DNA from: Watersipora subatra
Taxonomy: Eukaryota > Bryozoa > Gymnolaemata > Cheilostomatida > Watersiporidae
DNA length: 64,000 nucleotides
Direction of reading: 5' to 3'
Assembly (NCBI RefSeq): GCF_963576615.1
Contig: NC_088711.1
Location: 64,389,248-64,453,247, forward strand
Shown piece after piece: positions 12,301-24,300 of the stretch. Numbering within the stretch: position 1 is the stretch's first letter; every line of letters starts with the position of its first letter. Both the position numbers and the translations under genes were made by a program. The notes below the pieces were generated by a model. That model saw nothing but the letters and a program-made list of their open reading frames with translations. It did not search any database and was not told the origin of the DNA.

Positions 12301-15300
12301 GGAAATCCTTTTCCACCACTCACTTGAGCAGTGCTCGCCAACCACTAGGGAATGGAATGCTATCTTCAGCACACGGCTCGCCAAGGATCAGAGATGCTTC
12401 CGCTTCTAGACTCGGCCTTGTGGAGCTGAGATCCTTGATCCAACGGCTGCCAACAGTGTAAAGGAAACTACCTGCTCCCTTTACTCTCCACAAGACAGTC
12501 AAGCAACAACACCGAGTGTTAAACGTCACTAAGATATTATTTAATAAATAGATATTTAAATATAGATGCATGACAGACCAAATGATCGAGTCTTCTTCCT
12601 TTTATTTTTAGGTTTCACCACTTTTTATTTGTTCTCTGTTCGCTTTCTCTTTCACGGTCTTCTTGGTTCTTCTCGTTAGCCCAAGCGTTCCTAAAGGTGA
12701 CCAAGTCTTCCCCGGTGATTAGAAAGCTCGGCCCAGTAACCAGAGTGACTGGAAACTCGGTCACCACAGCCCTGGTGTCCGACTGGCTGCCATTACAATC
12801 TCAACTTTACATTTTTACCAGCATCGAGAGGCAGAGTAATGACATATTCAAAGTTTTGAGGGATAGCTACAGCTGCAACAGTAACATTTTTTATACGCAC
12901 ACTTCTATGCACTAATTGTTATAAGTAATTCAACATTTTCATGATTTTTATTTTGCTTTCTCAGCTTGTATTAATTGTATCATTACCAAATAATGTTTCA
13001 CTAAAATCATGACAAAACAGACTTTATTTAGCCATTACTTGCTAATTATTTTACATTTACATTTAAACACCTTTACAGTTGTTTTATTTTTTCTCTCAAA
13101 TTGTTTGAACAAGAAGTCCTAACGACTGACTGGATAATTCTCAATAGAGTGATTACTCATGATGATATCTCACAGTGCACCGACTGGTCAGCGTATTAGT
13201 TACCGTACTTTTCGGACTATTAGCCGCTACCTTTTTCTGATGATTTGGAGCCATGTGGCTTATATAAGGGTGAGGCTATTCTGTGGTTGTTTCTTTTACT
13301 GCTAGGGCACATTAACCAGAATCTCTGGTTAGTGCACCTCTAGCGGTGAAAGAAAAAAACGAAACAATGCCTAGCGGTACTGTTCTGTTAGGCACTAGGT
13401 TAAAAAGCGTCAGTTAAAGATGTAGTTACGTCAAAAAAGTCAATTTAATGAAATTAGGACCCATAAAAGACTAAAACATCAGCTACAATTTGATGCCATT
13501 TTTGTCTTTGTAGACCAACCCTGTCCAGAGATATATGCGTTTGAATAAGGCCCTCTTTTAAAAAGCTCACGTTCCAGCGGGTGCCTATTTTGTGACGTCA
13601 CAAGCAAGATATCTGAAACGAAACCACGAGCGATAAATATGAGGTCGCTTCGTTAGCCAATCATGAGCGCGAAATCTTTATATAGGCCGTAATTAATGTT
13701 ATCACTCGTAAAACGCGTTGTCTGTGATCTCGAAGAATCTCATCGTTAGAGAATTCTCAACGTTACTGATTCAACGCGTTTCAACAATTACTAAGTTATA
13801 CATAGTTTTGTATAGCGACTGCGACTCAGAGTTATTTGAGCAACTTTTAGTAAAAGATTGGAGTAGACAGCCTATGGCTGTTGACAGGCGTCAGCAGCGT
13901 TTTGCTGCAGAGGAAGACAGAATGGAGGTAAATACTTAGAGTCTTCTATACTTGAGTAAATATAATATTTTTATAGTCATAAATACATTTACTAATTAAT
14001 AAAATGATAATTCTTTGCTATCTCCAATCATCGTTTCATAGCTTATCTGCCGTTTTACCTAGCTTTAATATTTTTTTCGAATTTTCTTTGGTAAATTAGA
14101 GTCATGATTACCAATTATTTTCACTTGTAGAAAGTGGGTAAAATCGATTGATCATTGCAAATCTTTAATTTCCAGAACCAAAGCTTCGAATTGTTGGCTT
14201 GGCTTGCTTGTGTCTTTATTAAATGTTTATTCGTTTTTAAAATTACACTCGCAATCTATTTAACTCCCAATTTGGAAGCTGTCAATAGACACGCTTTAGA
14301 ATGACATATCTATGAATGACATATATTTATTGCATTTTTTTTACTGATTACAGAATGTTTATGTCGTCCCACCAGCCGAAGAAGCTTTGTCAGTGTGGAA
14401 ACTGCCATAAAGTGGAAAGAGAGACTTGAATGCGTGCTGCATAAGCCATGATGTTTTGTTTGAGTTTGTTGCAGTAGATGAATTTGTCTTATTGTATCAG
14501 CTAATACTATCTGAGTGGCCACGACTTGATGAATATTTTTAATAAAAGTTTTATGCCGAGATGAAAATATTTTTGCTTGTAAAAATTATATAATAAAATA
14601 ATATTGTTGAAGATAATGCAAAACATGATTTGCAGAATATTGTAGTGAATCGGATATGGTATATGGATGTCCGCAGAACTGGAGAAGGTGAGTTCAAATC
14701 CAGTTTGCAGCAGACTTCTCATCCTTAAAACCACAGGTGTCCTTTAGCGGGGATATTGCCGAAGCCAAGACCGGGCCGTAGTCTACACACACAAAAAAAC
14801 AACAAAGGTCCACGTAGTTCTGAGCAAAAACAAAAGTATCCATCCAAATATCTCACCAATCCAATGAGCAGCACACACAAAAACTAAACCAATCGACAGC
14901 GCCACCCATCATGTCAAAATATTCCAAGTTTCAAGTCATGTCTTGCACAACTCACCTTATGGTTTGTCAAAACTTGTCCCAAAGTCCTTATTAATTTGAG
15001 ACTGTCTAATATCCGTTTTAGAAATGGTCGCCGCTAGTCTAGCCTAACGTTCTGATTCAACATCTTAGTAACTATTGGGGCATTGCTGAGTTCTCCCGAT
15101 CTTTTTGAGTTCCTCTTAAGTTTTGTTTACAATAGTGTTAACCCGATTTTGATTGGTTCTTGCATGCTTAAGAAAGATTCAAAAAGATCAGGAGCACTCA
15201 GCAATGCCCCGATAGTTACTAAGATGTTGAATCAGAACGTTAGGCTAGGCTAGCGGCGACCATTTCTAAAACGGATATTAGACAGTCTCAAATTAATAGG

Positions 15301-18300
15301 GACTTTGGAACAAGTTTTGACAAACCATAAGGTGAGTTGTGTAAGACATGACTTGAAACTTGGAATATTTTGACATGATGGGTGGCGCTGTCGATTGGTT
15401 TAGTTTTTGTGTGTGCTGCTCATCGGATTGGTGAGATATTTGGATGGATAAATTTGTTTTTGCTCAAAACTACGTGGACCTTTGTTGTTTTTTTGTGTGT
15501 GTAGACTACGGCCCGGTCTCGGCTTCGGCAATATCCCCGCTAAAGGACACCTGTGCTTAAAACTCTATCCCTGTCTATATTCTTTTCAAAGACGTGGCTT
15601 GCTTATTTCACTTCGGTAGTATTCGGTAAGAATACTACTAGTAAGAAACTAGTACGTAGACGGTGTAGGCAATGATATACAGCCCTGCCCAAAAGATAGG
15701 CGACAGGCATAATGTAGGTGGGGCTTATAAGAGGCTGTATATCGTTAGTATAATGGGTAGCGCTGATACAAAGACCGTGTTCTACATAGTGACTTGACAG
15801 AATTACCGTAGACCGATAGAATTGGTAGTCGGTACCCAAATGTTTACACAACATTTGGAGAAAGTGAGTAGAACAAATTTTCAATTTTCGTTATTTGAGG
15901 CCTTTGAAACATTCATAATAATGCATCTGTAGCAGGATTTAAAATTTTATTCTAGCCAACATGAGCAAATACAAAATAAGATATATGCCAATAGAGCCGC
16001 GTAAGACTAGACTTTTATCACAAATAGCCGATGTGAATACGAGAGATAGAGACAGGTTGCCTAACGCGTGACATCATTTTGGGCAAGTCTGGGCACGTTT
16101 TTGTGGCCTGAGCGTTTTTACGGCGATCAGATTTTTCGGTTTTAATCTTCAAATATCTTGGCAATGCGATCGCGTAACACAACAAACAACATATCAACTG
16201 ATAGAGAAAAAAAATGCTTTCTCTTAAGATCAACTTAAATTTGACGCAACTACATCTTTAATACGAAACAGTGCCATTAGGCACTGCTCCGTTTTAAACA
16301 GGAAAGTTGCTGCCGTGTTAAAAAGCACCATCCTGAGTTCTGCGGCTTATACAAAGGTGCGGCCTATGTATTATTTCATTATTGTTTTGTAGAAAATAAA
16401 GCAGATGCAGCTTATATAGGGGTGCGGTTTATACCCTAGGACTCTTATATTTCGCTAGTATTTAGTTTCGTGAGTAGCATACCGAGCAAAATTTCGCTGG
16501 AACTTAATTTCGCAGCTCTGATGAGTGCGAAAATATAGTGATGTGAAAATAAATGCAGTGGAACAAACATTAGATTCCTCAGGTCCAGTTCGCTGGTACG
16601 ACATATTTTTCAATTTGGGACTACCGTACTGTTTGGACTATAAACCGCACCTCTTTATAAGCTACATGTGCTTTATTTTCCAAAAACGATAATAAAACAA
16701 TACATAAGCCGCACCTTACTATAGGCCGCAGAACTAAGGACTCTGCTTTTAACGCCATTTAAAACGGAACAGTGCAGAACGGCACAGTTTCGTATTATCC
16801 GACGCTTTTTAACTTAGTGCCTAACGAGACAGTACCGTGAGGCATTGTTTCGTATTTTCTTTCACAGCTAAAAGTGCACTAATTGGAGATTCTCGTTAGT
16901 GCGCCCTAGCGGTGAAAGAAAAGGCCACAGAATAAGCCACAGTGATTAGCCGCACCCTTGTAGGCCTACCTATAAGCCGCATGGCTCAAATCATCAGAAA
17001 AAAGTAGCTGCTAATTGTCCGAAAAGTACGGTAGTTTGTATTTGTGAACCGCAGGTAGAAATGTGTAGGCTAGATCAATAATGTAATTTGATCGCTTGCT
17101 GCCATTTGTTTCCTAGACTATCAATGACGTCAAAGCCGCAGTGACTGATTGGTACCAATATTAGAATTCAAGTATTTATAGCACGCGGTGCCGCGGTGGC
17201 CATGGCACCGGGTTGTTATTGCTTTTGGTTGGTAATAAAATTCATCACCACAATAATTATTATTCAATTTTATGACTTTTCCTACCAGACTGTCATCCTC
17301 ATCAGTAACAAATTCAATGACTAAACTAATATCATCATCTTCTTCATTTGTCTAGGCTTTTCCAAAAAAAATTTATTATCTTAATTTGTTTTGCCAAGCT
17401 GCTCAGTCGGTGTATTAGCTATAATGAGTTTAGCAAAACTTGCCCAATGAGCCAACCACACACGAAAATTGCCTGCATTTCTAATATGACGATTTTATTG
17501 TGAATATCAATGAAGAAAGTCATTTATTTTCGCGTTTTCGCTCGTTCGTTATGATAGTTTATTTTCGCTCATGAAATTTTCGCGAGAGGCTGTTGCCGTG
17601 AAAACGCGAAAGTTAGATGCCGCGAATACATAAGTGTCCTAGGGTAGTACAAAAAGTATGGTAATAGTAATAAGTTTGTGAAGGCCATGACAATGAATAA
17701 CATTCCACAATAGAATACTTTGTAACTTTACAGCTTCTTGCTGGACAAATTAATACTGTAAAGAAAACTGGAAAAACTCTGGTACGATTTACTACATCGA
17801 TATCGATTGACTGGACATTTGTAGTCGAGAGTAATACATATGTATTTGCATATAGTTAGGAGTAAAGCAAAGTTCATATACATATAAGGCCCATAGGTGC
17901 TCTGCATGGTCTGTGTTTTTGGTCTCTTTACATATATGGGTCATTGGCAGGTCAGCTCCACCTCTTTTGAGTCTGGCTCTTTGTTGGTAGCCTCGCCGAG
18001 TCAAGCAGGGCGGGGTCGGAGGAGTTGTGCTAACCTGGATACAAGGCAGCCTCACTCCCATCACAATACGGCAGCACAATTATAAAGTTTTGAAACACTA
18101 AATCACTTGCACACTTTGGTGTACAAGAAAAGTCTAACAAACATTTGAAACAAAACCTGCTACCAATAACAACTTTGATGAAAAAGTTGTAAAAATTTAA
18201 ACATTTTTTCCATTAAACATTAAAATTTCAAAATGTATTGTGTACTAGTGAAAAATAAGATATTATGAAAATATTAAAAAAATTTCGCACCTTTTTAGTG

Positions 18301-21300
18301 AACAAAGAACATGCATGTCATATGTCACTTATATTTAGTTTCTTCAATCTGTATAAATCTGAACATGCACTAGTGCAATTATATTAGAATATTCACATGT
18401 TCAGCGCTCAAACTTGAACACAGCAACAAATAAATTACAAATAGCCATTGAATACCATTGGTTTATCTGAGCACTTTCTAACTTAACACTCAATACTGAA
18501 AAGAAAATAATCTACAAGTTGATATACATGTATCTATTATTTTATATTACAGGCCCACGGGATAGCCAATTTTTGTGTGACTTTAGCACCAACTGCTAAA
18601 AGGCGTAGACTAGTTTATGACATAGAAGAGAGTTGGTACAAAGGAAACCATTCTCTCACCTATGATCAACATCAGAAGATAATCAGTAACCATAAGGCAC
18701 TTCTAGAGAAGTACAGAGAAGATACTAGGAAAGACTTTAGTAAGCTTGATGACCCGATGATGGCCTTGAACAATGATGACATATTCAGTGAGGAAAGTCT
18801 CTTGAATGCGACATCATTCTGTAAAAAAGTGTTTGCGGCCAGCAAGACCTGCAGTGAAGGACTTATCAATGTCTCAAAAACGATTCTCCAATCAAGCATT
18901 GATGTGCTGAAGAAGAAGGATGAAGAAGCTCCATGTAAGTTTACTATCATTGGATTAGGTTCCATAGCAAAAGGAGATGCAACTCCTTACTCTGATCTAG
19001 AATATGCCATCATCGTGGAGAAGGAATCAGATTACTTTGAAAAACTAGCGGTAGACAGCTACTTCAGAATAGGGAATCTAGGTGAGAGTCCTCTGAAGTC
19101 CTTTGATATTAATGAGTTGAAGACAAACAGTGAGTTAAGTAAGCTAGCTAAGACGGCTGTCACTGGATACAGAATAGATGGTATCACTACAAACTCTGGT
19201 AACATCCCAACAGGTAATGGTAAAGAAGAAAGTCTGAGTCTGACGCTAACGGTAGAACAGTTTATGGAGCTGTACAGAAGTGAGGCTGAAAAACCAGTTG
19301 GTCGCCTTGCAGATAAATCTGACATGCTCTCCTCTACGGTCGTCATATTCTCAAATGAGGACTCACCTGATCAGAGCCAGCAGCATGAAGAGTTTGCTTC
19401 TGAAAGAAAATCGTATGAAGACTCTTTAGTAGGAGCAAAGGTGAAGAAAAAGCGTTTCGATTCATTCGCAAGTGACATTGATAAATACACCTTTTTACCA
19501 GAATTTGTATCATTTCAACCTCCTCAGAATTGGAATATCACGGTAAAAGAGAAGATATTCAGATATCCAACACTTCTTGCTAACAATTTGAAGATGTGTC
19601 TTGGACTCACCTTTAGCCAGTCTTGGGAAATTTATGGAGAGATGAAAAAGCAGGGTCTGCTGTCTTCAGAAAACCTTCAGTATCTGAACATACTCCTTGC
19701 TCTCTCCATATACATCCGTACTTCCTCTTATCTGAAGATGAGATCTCAGGCAGAGTTTGTACAAGTTGACAAATACTACCAAAGAGGTCAGATATTGTTC
19801 TATGCTGTTCCTGCACATCTAGTTGTCATTATGGGTTGTCTTCTCATCCCGATAAAACGGTTCATCAAATCCAGGATGTTGGAACTCAAGTCTTCTGCCG
19901 AGACTAAGGAGCAGTCAAGCATCGATGTGGCATCATTATTTCAAGGTTTTCAAGTTCCTCAAGAAGATTTCTGGCTGAAGTCAGAAGTACTCTACTTCAC
20001 TGGCCAATACCATGATGCTACAATGGAAATCAGCAAAGCAATTGGACAACCCATTACCTCAACAACCTTTGCTGAACTAAAAGAGATCAGTCACTCGTCT
20101 GTAGATGAAGTTTCACTCAACAAGCGTCTACAGTTGTGCGCGTACCTTTTGTATTACTCACAAAATTACAAGCTAGCTCTCGAATGCTTCCAATGTTTGT
20201 CTGAGAAACAACCTCAACGAAGTCTTTGGAAGCTGCTGGCAGCACACTGCAGCAAAGAGATTGGGGACTACAGGGCTGCCAAACGACTGCTTAAAGAGGT
20301 GAGTCAGTTGTAGCATATCACAGGCTGTATATATGAGTGATGCTAGAAAGGTGGGTAGGCTAGCTTAGGTGTGGTGACAGCAGAGAAGAAAAGAGAGAGG
20401 GAGCACCATAAGTAGAGAAGTTATCTACACTTACAACAGTAGTAGAATAACTCCCATAATCAGATGGTAGCAATAAACACAGACCATCATGGCTGGCATA
20501 CTAATGTTGTGGGATTAGATGCCAGGATAACCTATAATGATGAGTATTTCAGGTATCTAACACATGACTTCTTGCTGTACCTGTGTAGGTACACAAGCTA
20601 CTGCAATATTTTATTCTACATGCACAATGGAAGTGCGAAATTAAGATTTTCAAACAATTTGTTTCAGTGCTTATTTAACCAGATTAGCTTTGTGTATGGT
20701 ATGCCACTCTCCAAACCATAAATACATGTGTATCATCATGAGCCAATTGAAATCTTTCTATACACATGAAAACAAACAAACCTTAAATGAAATTCAAACA
20801 GACCAGCGTATCATGTCACCCCCTCATTATCATTGATAATCCGTCTCTGAATGATTGACTACTTCCATAAACCAAAAAGGTATGCCAACTTTTCAAACCC
20901 TCAATACAAATACAATCATACCTCACCATACTTGAGCTTAATGCATTTTGAGACTGAACTCGAATATCAATTTACAATTTACTCTTGTCTCAAAGCACTA
21001 TTTCCTATATAAAATAACTATGTACAAATAAATCAGTTACCACACAATTAAAAGGCAACCCAAAAAAAAATATTACGGTAGAAAAGAGTGTTTTGATTGT
21101 TATAATTCAGTCCCTATGTTAACAAAGTAACCAATACATATTTAGTATAATATATATATATATATGTGTATTTAGTGTTTATTAGGTGCAATAAAATGTA
21201 ACATCACTATCTACACTACTCTACGGAATGTTACCTTTAAGACAGATGTAGTGGATAACGGTGGTCTGAGAGAGAGACTAAGTAGCTATGTGCTTGGATC

Positions 21301-24300
21301 ACAAAACTTTTGTGACCCTGCGTAACAGATAGTTGGAATTTAACATGAATGAATATATAAATATATAGCTTACTTATATATATGAATGAATATAGCTTAC
21401 TGAATGTACACTTGAAGCTAAGTTTTAATCTTTTACTAAACTTACTTTAATTTTGTTGTTTTATTTTGTATTATTTGTTTCCGGTGTGGCGCTTTTTGCC
21501 TCGGGTTCACTATTATTTTCATCCAACCTTGTAAAAATCTTTTCCCAACTGATTCAAAGATAAAATCGAGCAATGCTGCTCTCAAATGTGACCTTTCACA
21601 CTCTTGGCCATGTAGTGGCCACGGCGAACTGATTCAAGTGCTCAACTCTCAAAGATTACTCATACCTCAAGAAAGAAACTTGCTAAAAAGTCTACTCATA
21701 TTTCAAGTATATTGCATGTTGGGGCATTCGTAGGCAAAGGTACGGCTGTATATTATACTGAGCAAATATAAATGCGTTTGATTTGCAGCAGCACCATCTA
21801 TTTGAACGTCACTGCTAATACAATGGTACTCTAGAAGGGTTAAAAAAAGAGCACCGTGACGTTCAAATAGAGGTTTATGGTAACTCTATTGTAAAAGCTT
21901 TACTGAATGTTTAGTACCCACTAAGTATTTATTTCTGCAGGCAGAGCAATCATTGGAGATGTCAGATGATAATACTTCTGAGGGTGTAGATGAGAACCAC
22001 AGAGACACATACATTACTTACACAAATATTGGTTCAGTGTACCAGGCTTTGAGTGAGTATGAGAAGGCATTGCATTACCTTACCAAAGCTCTGAACATCA
22101 CCAAGGCTTTATACCCTGATACCAAGCATGCCATTGCAGGCAGAAGTTTTAATAACATTGGATTGGCTGATAACTGGCTGGGTAATTATGAGCAAGGCAA
22201 CAGCTATGAGTCATCAGACATGTTAGAAGCAAATACGGAATATGAAGTAGTTGTCATACATCCTGATATTGCTGCTAACTACATTAACATAGGTTCAGTG
22301 TTCAATTCTTTGGGTGACTACAGCAGAGCATTAGAATATCACAAGAAAGCATTAGACATGTTAAAGGCTGTGTATGAAAAGGATACCAACCATACTGCCA
22401 TTGCTATCTCCTACAGTGAAATTGGTTCAGTATACAACTCCTTGGGTGACTACAGACAAGCATTAGAATATCAACAGAAAGCATTAGACATGCGAAAGGC
22501 TTTGCATGGAAAGGATACCTACAATACCGATATTGCTATCTCCTACAATAACATTGGTTTAGTATACCACGCCTTGGGTGACTACAGACAAGCATTAGAA
22601 TATTACAAGAATGCATTAGACCTTCGAAAGGCTGTGTATGGAAAGAATACTGACCATACTGAAATTGCTACCTCCTACAGTAACATTGGTTCAGTATACT
22701 GCTCTTTGGGTGACTACAGACAAGCATTAGAATATCACGCTAAAGCATTAGACATGCGAAAGGCTGTGTATGGAAAGGATACCAATCATACTGATATTTT
22801 TGCCTCCTGCAATAACATCGGTTCAGTATACAGGTCCTTGGGTGACTACAGACAAGCATTAGAATATCACATGACAGCTTTGAACATGCAAAAGGCTGTG
22901 TATGGAAAAGATACCAACCATACTGATATTGCTACCAGCTACAGTAACATTGGTTCAACATACATTTTCTTGAGTGACTACAGACAAGCATCAGAAAATC
23001 ACAAGAAAGCATTAGACATGCAAAAGGCTGTGTATGGAAAGGATACCAACCATACCTGTATTGCTACCACCTACAATAACATTGGTTCAACATACAATTT
23101 CTTGGGTGACTACAGTCAAGCATTAGAATATTACAAGAAATCATTAGACATGTTAAAGGCTGTGTATGGAGAGAATACCAACTATACTGATATTGCTGCC
23201 TCCTACGGTAACATCGGTTCAGTGTACAACTTTCTGGGTGACTACAGGCAAGCATTAGATCATCACATGAAATCATTAGACATGCAAAAAGCAGTGTATG
23301 GAGAGGATACCAACCATACTAATATTGCTACCTCTTACACTAACATTGGTTCAGTGTACAACTCTCTGGGTGACTACAAACAAGCATTAAAACATCACAA
23401 AAAAGCTTTGAACATGCAAAAGGCTGTGTATGGAAAGGATACCAACCATACTGATATTGCCAGCTCCTACAATAACATTGGTTTAGTATACCACTCCTTG
23501 GGTGACTACAGACAAGCGTTAGAAAATCACATGACAACTTTAAACATGCAAAAGGCTATGTATGGAGAGGATACCAACCATACTGATGTTGCTACCAGCT
23601 ACAGTAACATTGGTTCAACATACATCTCCTTGATTGACTACAAGCAAGCATTAAAAAATCACAAGAAAGCATTAGACATGCGAAAGGCTGTGTATGGAAA
23701 GGATACCAACAATACTGATATTGCTAGCTCCTACAATAACATTGGTGCAACATACAACTCTATGGGTGACTGCAGGCTAGCACTAGAATATCAGAAGAAA
23801 GCATTAGACTTGCTAAAGGTTGTGTATGGAGAGGATACAAACCATACTCGTATTGCTACCACCCACAATAACATTGGTTCAGTGTACAACTCTTTGGGTG
23901 ACTACAGACAAGCATTAAAAAATCACAAGAAAGCATTAGACGTGCAAAAGGCTGTGTATGGGAAGGATACCAACAATACTGATATTGCTATCTCCTACAA
24001 TAACATTGGTTCAGTATACAACTCCTTGGGTGACTGCAAACAAGCATTAGATCATCACATGAAATCATTAGACATGCAAAAGGCTGTGTATGGAGAGGAT
24101 ACCAACCATACTAATATTGCTACCACCCACAATAACATTGGTGCAACATACAACTCTATGGGTGACTACAGACGAGCACTAGAATATCACAAGAAAGCAT
24201 TAGACATGCTAAAGGCTGCGTCTGGAGAGGATACCAACAATACTGATCTTGCTACCACCTACAATAGCATTGGTTCAGTGTACAACTCTTTGGGTGACTA

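Larger units (their letters stand above)
13201..17663. mobile_element. MITE family A, copy 1, split by two later insertions
   Basis: An element of about 412 bp with TA-flanked ends. The left end is TACCGTACTTTTCGGACTAT. Segments 13201-13417, 16262-16433 and 17647-17663 align in order and orientation with the intact family-A copy at 16622-17033 (which is reversed). The two gaps are exactly the TTAA-flanked element (13418-16257) and MITE B (16434-17644). The last 17 bases, GTACAAAAAGTATGGTA, match the expected end of the family. The TA at 13201-13202 and 17662-17663 is the target duplication. Confidence 0.8.

Noticed and set aside
12186-12571. Open frames on both strands next to the gag remnant
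   Set aside because: They overlap each other, have no recognisable content and look like non-coding retroelement sequence.
14660-14720. tRNA or tRNA-derived SINE (GAGTTCAAATCC B-box-like)
   Set aside because: No acceptor stem or anticodon arm can be drawn; the same applies to GGGTTCAACTCC near 3422.
17792-18085. Overlapping plus and minus open frames near the end of intron 1
   Set aside because: No homology and no splice or start context.
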